DNA from: JBIQKZ01 sp044464765
Lineage (GTDB): Bacteria > Pseudomonadota > Gammaproteobacteria > Burkholderiales > Burkholderiaceae_B
Length of the DNA: 64,000 nucleotides
NCBI GenBank assembly: GCA_044464765.1
Contig: JBIQKZ010000002.1
Span: 62,001-126,000, forward strand
Direction of reading: 5' to 3'
Under the pieces are notes generated by a model that had not been told where the DNA came from, made no database searches, and saw only the letters and a list, made by a program, of their open reading frames with translations. Positions within the stretch are counted from its first letter, which is position 1. Every line of letters starts with the position of its first letter. Of this stretch, positions 52,373-59,862 are shown piece by piece. The translations under genes were made by a program, and so were the position numbers.

Positions 52373-53161
52373 CTAATGCAAGACAGCGTGTGCGTCTTTT
52401 CCAATTTTCAGAAGATCCATTAGGCGGCCCTGCAAAGGCCCGATTTCAGGCAATTTGCGTCGTGCCAGCGGATTCTCGCGCAATGGAAGATCGACGACGA
52501 TTTCTTCAATAATGGTGCCCGGTCTTTCGCTCATGACCAGCAGGCGGTCCGACAGCGCAATCGCTTCGACCAAGTCGTGTGTAATGAATAAGGCGGTGCG
52601 CTTGCGCTCGTACAGCATTTGCGCAAGATCTTGCTGGAGAATCATCTTGGTTTGAGCATCGAGCGCGGAAAACGGCTCGTCGAGCAGCATGACCTGGGGA
52701 TCAACGGCCAAGGTGCGAGCCAACGCCGCGCGCTGGCGCATGCCGCCTGAAAGCTGATGCGGATAGTGCTTTTCAAAGCCCTTCAAATGGCACTGTTCAA
52801 GTAATTCGTTGGCCGCACGGGTGCGCTCTGCGCGATTCACGCCCGAGATCTCCAGACCCAGGGCGACATTGTCCTGAATCGTACGCCACTGCATCAGCAA
52901 GTCTTTCTGCAGCATGAAGGCGACTTCACGCACCGGCTTGGTAACCAATTGCCCTTTGACATAGACCTCGCCGACGCTGGGCGAATACAAGCCGGACCCC
53001 ATATTCAGCAAGGTGCTCTTGCCGCAGCCCGACGGCCCGATCAGCGAAACGACCTCGCCTTTCTGAATAGACAGGCTGATATTGGACACAGCGACGCGCG
53101 GCTCGCCGCTTTGCTTATCGACGAACGACTTGCCAACATCCCTGAACTCTATTTCCACCAT
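52373..53161 (-). CDS. ABC transporter ATP-binding protein (SsuB/TauB type)
   Basis: 262 aa. Walker A GPSGCGKST is at residues 42-50, followed by the Q-loop FMLQKDLLMQW, signature LSGGMRQRAALARTL, Walker B MLLDEPFSALD and H-loop FITHDL. It powers the importer. It is the first gene of the eleven-gene minus-strand operon; the promoter must lie in the divergent region just upstream. Confidence 0.95.
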   Translation of the reverse strand: MVEIEFRDVGKSFVDKQSGEPRVAVSNISLSIQKGEVVSLIGPSGCGKSTLLNMGSGLYSPSVGEVYVKGQLVTKPVREVAFMLQKDLLMQWRTIQDNVALGLEISGVNRAERTRAANELLEQCHLKGFEKHYPHQLSGGMRQRAALARTLAVDPQVMLLDEPFSALDAQTKMILQQDLAQMLYERKRTALFITHDLVEAIALSDRLLVMSERPGTIIEEIVVDLPLRENPLARRKLPEIGPLQGRLMDLLKIGKDAHAVLH

Positions 53162-53224
53162 GGTGGTTGCTCCTTAGCGGCAACGGCGACGGTGATGCGA
53201 CACTACTTTTGCGCGCCGTCAGTT

Positions 53225-53240
53225 TGTTTTATATATGAAC
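53225..53240. promoter_or_regulatory. Direct repeat copy A (TGTTTTATATAT-GAAC)
   Basis: This 16-mer lies 64 bp before the ABC ATPase start. A near-identical copy (TGTTTTATATATAGAAC) lies at 53516-53532 at the other end of the divergent region. The TATGAAC part also occurs in the inverted repeat upstream of the FAD hydroxylase. It is a candidate binding site for an IclR regulator or part of the promoter. Confidence 0.5.
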
Positions 53241-53250
53241 TAACGTTTTG

Positions 53251-53262
53251 TTGTTTAAACAA
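53251..53262. promoter_or_regulatory. 12-bp perfect palindrome TTGTTTAAACAA
   Basis: Located about 90 bp upstream of the ABC ATPase gene, just upstream of repeat copy A. A fully symmetric 12-mer in an AT-rich promoter region is a plausible operator for a dimeric regulator. Confidence 0.4.
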
Positions 53263-53374
53263 ACTTTAAAACCAACGTAGAACTAAATGAATTAGGGATA
53301 TCCCTTTAGTTCACGGTTCCCATAGGTAACCAGAGGATTTGAATAGGATGGAATCGGCCTTGGTTAAGGTCTGT

Positions 53375-53412
53375 AATGGCCCATCCGTCAGCCGAAATGA
53401 CCCATCTGTCAG
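53375..53412. promoter_or_regulatory. 17-nt direct repeats spaced 21 bp
   Basis: AATGGCCCATCCGTCAG (53375-53391) and AATGACCCATCTGTCAG (53396-53412) match at 15 of 17 positions. Their starts are exactly 21 bp apart, two helical turns, so bound proteins would lie on the same DNA face. Located mid-way between the two divergent operons. Confidence 0.6.
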
Positions 53413-53515
53413 TGTGAAGAAGCATCAAAACTACGCTTCTCGCCTAATTTATTTACGGGTTTTTACCGATAGTGAAGCGTCATTCATCGACCTAAACTTG
53501 CTATAAATAAAACGT

Positions 53516-53532
53516 TGTTTTATATATAGAAC
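53516..53532. promoter_or_regulatory. Direct repeat copy B (TGTTTTATATATAGAAC)
   Basis: It differs from copy A at 53225-53240 only by an inserted A before GAAC (the G follows TATATATA here), in the same orientation. It lies 76 bp before the small-protein start of the plus-strand operon, near the probable promoter. Confidence 0.5.
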
Positions 53533-53607
53533 AAAAGGCGCTGGTTGATAGGCTTCATTTCCAGGCGCACATGTCATCACGGAACGCAGCCAACACGGAG
53601 ATCAAGC

Positions 53608-53832
53608 ATGGCAAATTTATATCTAGAGCCGCATCAGGCTCGCACCACCGAGCCCACCGCCTACGAAAACCTCTTGGGCGACTCCATCGAACACGCCTTC
53701 AGTTCCGGCATTGCCGAATTGCAGGGGCTGGCGGACTTTCTGAACGAGCATGGGCCCGGTCCCCAGAACGTAGTGGACCAATGGACGGCGGAAAGCCTGG
53801 CGGCCGAACTGCATCGGCTAGGCGCCGACTAA
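53608..53832 (+). CDS. Small conserved-looking protein preceding a Rieske oxygenase
   Basis: 74 aa from the ATG at 53608, with GGAG 8 bases upstream. It begins ANLYLEPHQARTTEPTAYEN and continues with helical segments around LLGDSIEHAFSSGIAELQGL and WTAESLAAELHRLG. From memory, similar small proteins beside Rieske genes are annotated as recombinase-like helix-turn-helix domain proteins; this is not verified. It might be a partner or regulator of the oxygenase. The Rieske gene starts 20 bp downstream, so the two are in one operon. Function unknown. Confidence 0.75.
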   Translation: MANLYLEPHQARTTEPTAYENLLGDSIEHAFSSGIAELQGLADFLNEHGPGPQNVVDQWTAESLAAELHRLGAD

Positions 53833-53852
53833 TACCCTTTCAAGGAAATCTC

Positions 53853-54866
53853 ATGAGCACGAATCCTAGCGACACTGAAATCGAAGCTGTTCTTGTCAAT
53901 GGCCTGAAGAATCGTTGGTACGCCATCTGCCCGTCCTCCTTTCTGAAAGACACTCCCATTTCGCTGCGCCGGCTCGGTCACAAGCTGGCCTTGTGGCGCG
54001 ATGCGGACGGCACCCCTTATGCGCTTGAAGATCACTGCCCCCATCGCGGCGCGCCGCTGTCCGTCGGCATCCCCCTGGGCAACAAGATCGCCTGCGGCTA
54101 TCACGGCGTACAAATCCGTTGCGATGGAACAGTGCTTAGCGTTCCGGGCAGCCCCGGCTGCAAGCTGGAAGGCTCGCGCCCCACGCTGGCGTTCCATCTG
54201 AAGGAAAGCAACGGCGTCATTTTCCTGTACAACACCGACAAGAACATCGACGAAGCGCCTCCGCTGGTGTTGCCTGAACAACTGGTGTCCGACGACTACG
54301 AAAGCTTCCTGTGCTATGTGGAATGGGCCGGCGACTACCGCTACGTGATCGACAACGTCATGGATCCCATGCACGGCACCTATCTGCACAAACAGTCGCA
54401 CGCTATGTCGGTGGGGGCCCGTTCGGCCGAATTCAAGCTGCGCGATACCGAACATGGCTTTATTTTCGAGAAGGCCGGACAGCGCGACGTCAACTTCGAC
54501 TGGAGCGAGTTCGCCGACACCGGGTTTCACTGGCTGCGCCTTGATATCCCCTATCCGAAAAGCGGTGGGCCCGGCGGCAGTTTCGGCATTATCGGCTGCT
54601 GCACGCCCATCAGTCCAACAGCCTCGGCGGTGTTGTTCTGGCGTACTCGAAAAGTACAGGGCTGGCAGCGCGATGCATGGCGGTTTCTGTACAAGAACCG
54701 CCTGGAAGCGCGCCATTGGGCCGTCCTTGAACAGGATCGCGCGGTGCTCGAAGTGATGGAACCCGATGCAAACAAACGCGAGCACCTGTACCAACACGAT
54801 GTCGGCGTCATGCGGGTTCGCCGGCAGCTTCGCCAACTGGCGATCGAACAGTTGGCCGGCCGCTAA
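53853..54866 (+). CDS. Rieske oxygenase, single-subunit alpha type (phthalate/vanillate O-demethylase-like)
   Basis: 337 aa. Rieske ligands are C62, H64, C81 and H84 (CPHRGAP...CGYHG). The catalytic iron motif is D171, H174, H179 (DPMHGTYLH) preceded by IDN. The length and lack of a beta subunit fit the phthalate-dioxygenase/vanillate-demethylase class, which is usually served by a flavin/ferredoxin reductase. No such reductase gene is adjacent. The ATG at 53853 has AAGGA upstream. The reaction may be ring hydroxylation or O/N-demethylation. Confidence 0.92.
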   Translation: MSTNPSDTEIEAVLVNGLKNRWYAICPSSFLKDTPISLRRLGHKLALWRDADGTPYALEDHCPHRGAPLSVGIPLGNKIACGYHGVQIRCDGTVLSVPGSPGCKLEGSRPTLAFHLKESNGVIFLYNTDKNIDEAPPLVLPEQLVSDDYESFLCYVEWAGDYRYVIDNVMDPMHGTYLHKQSHAMSVGARSAEFKLRDTEHGFIFEKAGQRDVNFDWSEFADTGFHWLRLDIPYPKSGGPGGSFGIIGCCTPISPTASAVLFWRTRKVQGWQRDAWRFLYKNRLEARHWAVLEQDRAVLEVMEPDANKREHLYQHDVGVMRVRRQLRQLAIEQLAGR

Positions 54867-54929
54867 CGCGGGGCTATTCAGTCTTCCACTCACACTACAA
54901 TAGCGAAAGACACAACCAAGGAACACTGA

Positions 54930-55709
54930 ATGACAAACAAGGACGCCGAAAGGTATTCCGTGCCCGGCCTGGAGCGCGGGCTGCGGATACTCGCGGAGTT
55001 CTCCCGCCAAACTCCTCAACTGACCGCACCCGAGTTGGCGCGCCGCCTGCAGGTGCCACGCACCACGGTCTTTCGACTACTGGTCACGCTGGAAAACCTG
55101 GGCTTTGTCGAACGCTCTAAAAGCGGCCGGGAATATCAATTAGGCACCGCTGTGCTGAAACTGGGGTTCGAGTACCTGGCCTCGCTCTCGCTAACCGAAC
55201 TAAGCCGTCCCATTCTGGAGCATTTGCGCGACGACCTGGGGTATTCTTCCAACCTGGTCATACGCGATGGGCGCGACATCGTCTACATACAGAAAGTGGC
55301 GTCGGGGTCGGTATTTGCCAGTTCCGTGCATATCGGCACCCGCCTGCCCGCCCACGCCACGGTACTTGGGCGGGTTCTGCTGGGCAGCCACAGTTTCCAC
55401 GAACTGCAAAAGCTTTATCCTGAAGAAAACCTGCAAATCCATGGCGCCAGCACACCGCCTACGGTGGCCGACTTGTACGCATTGGTGCGGGCCGACAAAG
55501 AGCGCGGCTACGTAATGGAAGAAGGTTTTTTCGAACCCAATATTTCCACCATAGCAGCGCCGGTGTTCAACGATGAAGGCAAAGTGACTGCGGCGCTGGG
55601 TATTACCATCCCTACCCTCAAAGTACCCACGCTTGGCAAGCAGATGTTGATCGATAAAGTATGTGCGGCCGCGCGCCAGTTGTCGGAATGCCTTGACTAC
55701 AACTGTTGA
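54930..55709 (+). CDS. IclR family transcriptional regulator
   Basis: 259 aa. The N-terminal winged helix is SVPGLERGLRILAEFSRQ...LTAPELARRLQVPRTTVFRLLVTLENLGFVERS. The C-terminal effector-binding domain includes VASGSVFASSVHIGTRLPAHATVLGRVLLG and EEGFFEPNISTIAAPVFNDEGKVTAALGI. IclR proteins bind aromatic or small organic effectors and control divergent catabolic operons. Its 3' end overlaps the convergent IclR gene by 13 bp. Confidence 0.93.
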   Translation: MTNKDAERYSVPGLERGLRILAEFSRQTPQLTAPELARRLQVPRTTVFRLLVTLENLGFVERSKSGREYQLGTAVLKLGFEYLASLSLTELSRPILEHLRDDLGYSSNLVIRDGRDIVYIQKVASGSVFASSVHIGTRLPAHATVLGRVLLGSHSFHELQKLYPEENLQIHGASTPPTVADLYALVRADKERGYVMEEGFFEPNISTIAAPVFNDEGKVTAALGITIPTLKVPTLGKQMLIDKVCAAARQLSECLDYNC

Positions 55710-56485
55710 GCAATCACCGACAAGTCCTGCGCAGCGCTTGTAATCAGAGCCTGCACCCGGGCCTGGAAGCGGCCGGCCTTGTCAAACAATTGTTCGGGTC
55801 CCACCACGCTTAGGGCAGCCAGCGGTTTGCCGTTCACCGCACGAACTGCCGCCGCGCACGCATTAATACCCTTTTCGTAACCGGAAAAGCTCCAGGCGCA
55901 ACCCTGTTCGCGCACCTCGGCCAGCAGTGCTTGCAGCGCATCCACAGTAGCGGGGTTGCCCGCCTGAACCTGCTGCAGGCTTGCATTCGTGAAACGGCGA
56001 GCAATATCGGCGGCATCAAAGCAGGCCAACATGGCTCGGCCGGGCGCTGTCAGATAGTCGGGAACCCGGCTGCCGACACGGATATGGCTGACCAACCCGC
56101 CTTCGGGCATTTCCCTTGCCACATAAAGCACATCGTTTCCATCCGGCAAGACCAGATACACGGACGCGCCCAGGTCGCGGCATAGTGATTCCAGATAGCG
56201 TCGCCCAGCCTGCACCAGGTCAAGAGAACCCAGGCTTGCCGCCGCCATGGCAAGAAAGCCCGTGCTGAGCCGATGCCCACCCTGGGGCAGCGCCTCGATA
56301 AGGCCATCGTGCTGCAACGTAGCCAGTAAACGCATGATGGTCACGCGATTCACATCGATCAGGCGACCGACTTCGCTAAGATTGCTGGTGTTGCCGCCTT
56401 CTGCAATGTAGCGCAGAAGTTTCATGCCTCGAATGACCGGCGTCACCAACTGCCCCGGAGAGGCTTGAGCGGCATCATCCTTCAT
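55697..56485 (-). CDS. IclR family transcriptional regulator
   Basis: 262 aa from the ATG at 56485, overlapping the FAD hydroxylase stop by 11 bp; an in-frame upstream extension into that gene is rejected. The HTH is VTPVIRGMKLLRYIAEGGNTSNLSEVGRLIDVNRVTIMRLLATLQHDG. The ligand domain has GLVSHIRVGSRVPDYLTAPGRAMLA and CAAAVRAVNGKPLAALSVVGP. Co-translated with the FAD hydroxylase, it probably controls that gene and perhaps the whole island. Confidence 0.92.
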   Translation of the reverse strand: MKDDAAQASPGQLVTPVIRGMKLLRYIAEGGNTSNLSEVGRLIDVNRVTIMRLLATLQHDGLIEALPQGGHRLSTGFLAMAAASLGSLDLVQAGRRYLESLCRDLGASVYLVLPDGNDVLYVAREMPEGGLVSHIRVGSRVPDYLTAPGRAMLACFDAADIARRFTNASLQQVQAGNPATVDALQALLAEVREQGCAWSFSGYEKGINACAAAVRAVNGKPLAALSVVGPEQLFDKAGRFQARVQALITSAAQDLSVIAQQL

Positions 56486-57623
56486 GGGTGGGCGCCGCCA
56501 GCGGCGTGTTCCAGGCATCGTAGTCATAGACCCAGTCGGCATTGCCGCCTTCACGCAGCCAATTATTACCCCGCGAGCCGATCTGGATGCGGCTTGCGCG
56601 ATCCAGCCGGGCGCCCTGGTAGGCCGAGAACGCCTCCGTGACCGACACGAACCCGTCATCGGCCAGGCAGCGCGCCAGAACCACGGCATCTTCGATCGCT
56701 TGCCCCGCGCCCTGAGCCATAAAAGGCATCATCGGATGGCAGGCGTCGCCCAGCAAAACCATGCGGCCCTTATGCCAGGTGGATAAGGGATCCCGAATAT
56801 ACAAGGCTGACTTCAACACCTGGTCGCAGGCTTCCAGCAAAGCGCGGGCTTCGGCATGAAAATCGTGGTAGATTTCGCGCAGCTCGGACACATCGCCGGG
56901 CGCGGTCCAGGACTCTAAGTGCCAGCCTTCCTGCGGCGTGGTGGCAAAGATAAACATGTCCTTGCCGCAATTTAGCGGGAAATTCACGATCTGCACCTCC
57001 GGCTGTTTTCCCCACCATTTCGTGAAAGAATCCAGGTTCGACACGCCTTTGATCCGCTCTACCGGCACCACCGCCCGATACGCCACCACACCGGTGAACT
57101 CAGGGCTTTCTGGCCCCAGCATGGCCGTGCGCACCATCGAGTGGATGCCATCGGCGCCGATCAGGATATCAACCCGCCGGGACGTGCCGTCGGCAAACCC
57201 CACCAAAACGCTATCGCCTTCATCGACAACCGACGTGGCGCGCTTGCCCAACTCGATGTGCTCGGCGGGAACGGCCGCTTCCAGCGCAGACAGCAAGTCG
57301 GCCCGGTGCATGGTCAGTTGCGGTGCGCCATATTTTGCCTGCGCTGCCTCGGACATGGCCAGGCGGGAAGTCTCTTCCCCCGTCATGCCATCGCGGCTAA
57401 TCCGAAAAGCAGGCCGGGCGGCCGTTTCGCGCAGCGCTTCGCCCACCCCCAGGCCATCGAGCGCACGCACGGCGTTGGGCGTCAGGTTGATGTCGGCGCC
57501 AACCCGCGCAAACTGTCTGGCTTGCTCAAAGACAACGACGTGCTTGCCCAACTTGCGCAGGGCAATTGCCGCGACAAGCCCCCCGATTCCCGCGCCTGAA
57601 ATCCCGATAAGTGGCTCAGCCAT
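56475..57623 (-). CDS. FAD-dependent aromatic hydroxylase (salicylate/6-hydroxynicotinate hydroxylase-like)
   Basis: 382 aa class A flavoprotein monooxygenase. The FAD motif is GISGAGIGGLVAAIAL, the DG motif IGADGIHSMVR, and the GD motif GRMVLLGDACHPMMPFMAQGAGQAIEDA. The overall pattern and length resemble NicC (6-hydroxynicotinate 3-monooxygenase) and salicylate hydroxylases, by remembered motifs, not alignment. Such enzymes hydroxylate, often with decarboxylation, using NAD(P)H and O2. A perfect inverted repeat lies about 20 bp upstream of its start. Confidence 0.9.
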   Translation of the reverse strand: MAEPLIGISGAGIGGLVAAIALRKLGKHVVVFEQARQFARVGADINLTPNAVRALDGLGVGEALRETAARPAFRISRDGMTGEETSRLAMSEAAQAKYGAPQLTMHRADLLSALEAAVPAEHIELGKRATSVVDEGDSVLVGFADGTSRRVDILIGADGIHSMVRTAMLGPESPEFTGVVAYRAVVPVERIKGVSNLDSFTKWWGKQPEVQIVNFPLNCGKDMFIFATTPQEGWHLESWTAPGDVSELREIYHDFHAEARALLEACDQVLKSALYIRDPLSTWHKGRMVLLGDACHPMMPFMAQGAGQAIEDAVVLARCLADDGFVSVTEAFSAYQGARLDRASRIQIGSRGNNWLREGGNADWVYDYDAWNTPLAAPTHEG

Positions 57624-57643
57624 GTGCGTCTCCTTTTTTGATC

Positions 57644-57668
57644 AATTATGAACGTTTGGTTCATAATT
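57644..57668. promoter_or_regulatory. Perfect 10-bp inverted repeat upstream of the FAD hydroxylase
   Basis: AATTATGAAC (57644-57653) and GTTCATAATT (57659-57668) are separated by the 5 bases GTTTG. It lies 21 bp upstream of the hydroxylase ATG, where binding would block or overlap the promoter. The symmetric site fits a dimeric IclR regulator, likely the co-operonic one. Confidence 0.7.
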
Positions 57669-57794
57669 TAAACCCGCAAAGAAAGCACGTCAAGAATAAT
57701 TTTCGGCGAGACACCGGGCTCGACCTGTTGACTGTCATCGCCCTGGCTCCCCAGATAATGTACGCATCGACCTAAGACGTTGAAGTTTAATCCG

Positions 57795-59297
57795 TTAGCT
57801 GTCGTCGTCCTGCCCTTCCCCCGCGCCGGCGCGAAGCGCTGCACTGCCTCGGCTTTGACGCAGGCGGTCCAGATAGGTGGCATCAATATCGCCCGTAACG
57901 TAATCGCCGTTGAAACACGACGACTCAAAACGCCGCATCTTGGGGTTCAGGTCGCGGATGGATTGTTCCAGGTCTTCCAGATTCTGGTACACCAGGCCAT
58001 TGGCCCCTATTTCTTGCGCAACCTGCTCGGGATCCCGTCCCGTGGCAATCAGCTCATCCTGTGTGGGCATATCAATGCCGTAGACGTTAGGAAAGCGTAC
58101 TGGCGGCGCGGCCGAGGCAAAGAACACTTTATTGGCTCCTGCCTCCCGGGCCATGTCGACAATTTGCCGACTGGTTGTGCCGCGTACGATAGAGTCATCC
58201 ACCAGCAGCACGTTCTTGCCGCGAAACTCCATGTCGATGGCATTGAGCTTCTGACGCACCGATCGCTTGCGCACCGTTTGGCCCGGCATGATGAAGGTAC
58301 GACCGACGTAGCGATTCTTGATGAACCCTTCGCGATAGGTCAGCCCCAGGCTGGCTGCAAGCTGCATGGCCGAGGGACGCGACGTATCGGGAATCGGCAT
58401 CACGACGTCGATTTCCCCCAGCCGCAAGCTTTTGGCCACCTTGTCGCCAAGATATTCGCCCATGTTCAGGCGCGCATCGTAGATGGACACGCCATCCATC
58501 AAAGAGTCGGGACGGGCAAAATACACATACTCGAACACACACGGCGTCAGTTCCGGCGCGCTTGCGCACTGCCTGCTGGTCAGATGACCATCCAGGTCGA
58601 TGAGTATGGCTTCGCCGGGCTCGATGTCACGGACGAAGGAATAGCCGCAACCGGCCAGCGCCACCGACTCGGAAGCCACCATCCACTCTGTGCCCTGGTC
58701 GGTTTCCTGCTTGCCCAGGCATAAGGGGCGTATGCCATAGGGATCGCGGAACGCCACCATGCCGAAACTGGCTATTTGAGCAATGACGGCATACGCGCCC
58801 CGAGCGCGTCGATGCACAGCGGAAACAGCCGCAAACACGGCATTTTCGTCCAGCGAAACACCGGTCGCCGCCAACTGCAATTCGTGCGCAAACACATTAA
58901 GCAGGACCTCGGAGTCGGAGTTCGTATTGATATGGCGCCGATCGATGCTGAAAAGCTCTTGGCGCAGCTCGCGCCAGTTGGTCAGGTTGCCGTTATGGAC
59001 AAAGGTAATGCCGAACGGCGCATTCACATAGAAAGGCTGGGCCTCGTCGACGTTGACACTGGACCCGGCCGTGGGATAGCGCACCTGGCCCAGGCCGCTG
59101 CTGCCAGGCAAGGCGCGCATATTGCGCGTGCGGAAAACATCGCGGACCAGGCCGTGCGCCTTGTACATATGGAACATCTGTTCGTGCGAGGTGGCAATGC
59201 CCGCCGCGTCCTGGCCCCGATGCTGCAACAGCAGCAGGCTGTCGTAAATAATCTGGTTGACGGAACCACGGCCCGCAACCCCTACGATTCCACACAT
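57795..59297 (-). CDS. purF: Amidophosphoribosyltransferase
   Basis: 500 aa. It begins MCGIVGVAG, so C2 is the N-terminal nucleophile with no propeptide. The glutaminase domain has GLGQVRYPTAGSS and FVHNGNLTNWREL, and the PRTase domain has the PRPP loop VLLVDDSIVRGTTSRQIV. It makes phosphoribosylamine from PRPP and glutamine, the first step of purine synthesis. cvpA lies directly upstream, the classical order. Confidence 0.97.
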   Translation of the reverse strand: MCGIVGVAGRGSVNQIIYDSLLLLQHRGQDAAGIATSHEQMFHMYKAHGLVRDVFRTRNMRALPGSSGLGQVRYPTAGSSVNVDEAQPFYVNAPFGITFVHNGNLTNWRELRQELFSIDRRHINTNSDSEVLLNVFAHELQLAATGVSLDENAVFAAVSAVHRRARGAYAVIAQIASFGMVAFRDPYGIRPLCLGKQETDQGTEWMVASESVALAGCGYSFVRDIEPGEAILIDLDGHLTSRQCASAPELTPCVFEYVYFARPDSLMDGVSIYDARLNMGEYLGDKVAKSLRLGEIDVVMPIPDTSRPSAMQLAASLGLTYREGFIKNRYVGRTFIMPGQTVRKRSVRQKLNAIDMEFRGKNVLLVDDSIVRGTTSRQIVDMAREAGANKVFFASAAPPVRFPNVYGIDMPTQDELIATGRDPEQVAQEIGANGLVYQNLEDLEQSIRDLNPKMRRFESSCFNGDYVTGDIDATYLDRLRQSRGSAALRAGAGEGQDDDS

Positions 59298-59365
59298 GTT
59301 CGATGTCCTGTTTCTAGAAGGAAGGTTTTCACCACCGCGTGCTGCGCGCCAGTGTTGTTAATAAG

Positions 59366-59854
59366 TCAATACGGTAGCCACGAGGCCAGTGATTCGGGCA
59401 ACATTTGCTTGATCTGCCTGACACCCTCGACAACCGAGGAGGACAGGCGAGCATCGCGCCACCAGGGTTCCTGCGGCAAGTCGGTATAGCCCGCCAAGGC
59501 CACCAGCACCAGCACAATCAGCACGCCGCGCAAGAAGCCGAACAAGGCGCCAAGCCCATGATCCGCCGGTGTCAGCCCGGTTCTCTTGATGGCCGTGCCT
59601 AAGGTGATATTGACCAGACCGACCAGCAACAGCATCACGATAAAAACCACCGCATACGCCACTGCGGTTCGAAGCAGATCATTCTCGATATAAGGCGCGA
59701 GCCACATCGAGGTGCGCGGCCCCCACCAGATCGCCGCGACAAAGGCGGCTACATAGGCGATCAGCGACAGAAGCTCTTTGACTAGGCCGCGCAACAGGCC
59801 CAGGAAGGCCGACACCGCCAGGATGCCGAGCACAAGGTAGTCGAAGCTGGTCAC
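59366..59854 (-). CDS. cvpA: CvpA family membrane protein
   Basis: 162 aa with four hydrophobic helices. The N-terminus FDYLVLGILAVSAFLGLLRGLVKELLSLIAYVAAF is characteristic of CvpA. The protein is linked to colicin V production and purF operons; its molecular role is poorly known. It is 68 bp upstream of purF and 8 bp downstream of the SPOR gene. Confidence 0.92.
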   Translation of the reverse strand: MTSFDYLVLGILAVSAFLGLLRGLVKELLSLIAYVAAFVAAIWWGPRTSMWLAPYIENDLLRTAVAYAVVFIVMLLLVGLVNITLGTAIKRTGLTPADHGLGALFGFLRGVLIVLVLVALAGYTDLPQEPWWRDARLSSSVVEGVRQIKQMLPESLASWLPY

Positions 59855-59862
59855 TTAGCGGA

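Larger units (their letters stand above)
53162..53607. other. Divergent regulatory region of the catabolic island
   Basis: 446 bp without a gene, clearly more AT-rich than the flanks. It serves the minus-strand ABC/catabolic operon and the plus-strand Rieske operon. AT-rich candidate -10 sequences are TATATA near 53231 (read on the minus strand) and TATAAA at 53502-53507 (plus). Several repeats listed separately lie inside. Confidence 0.7.
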
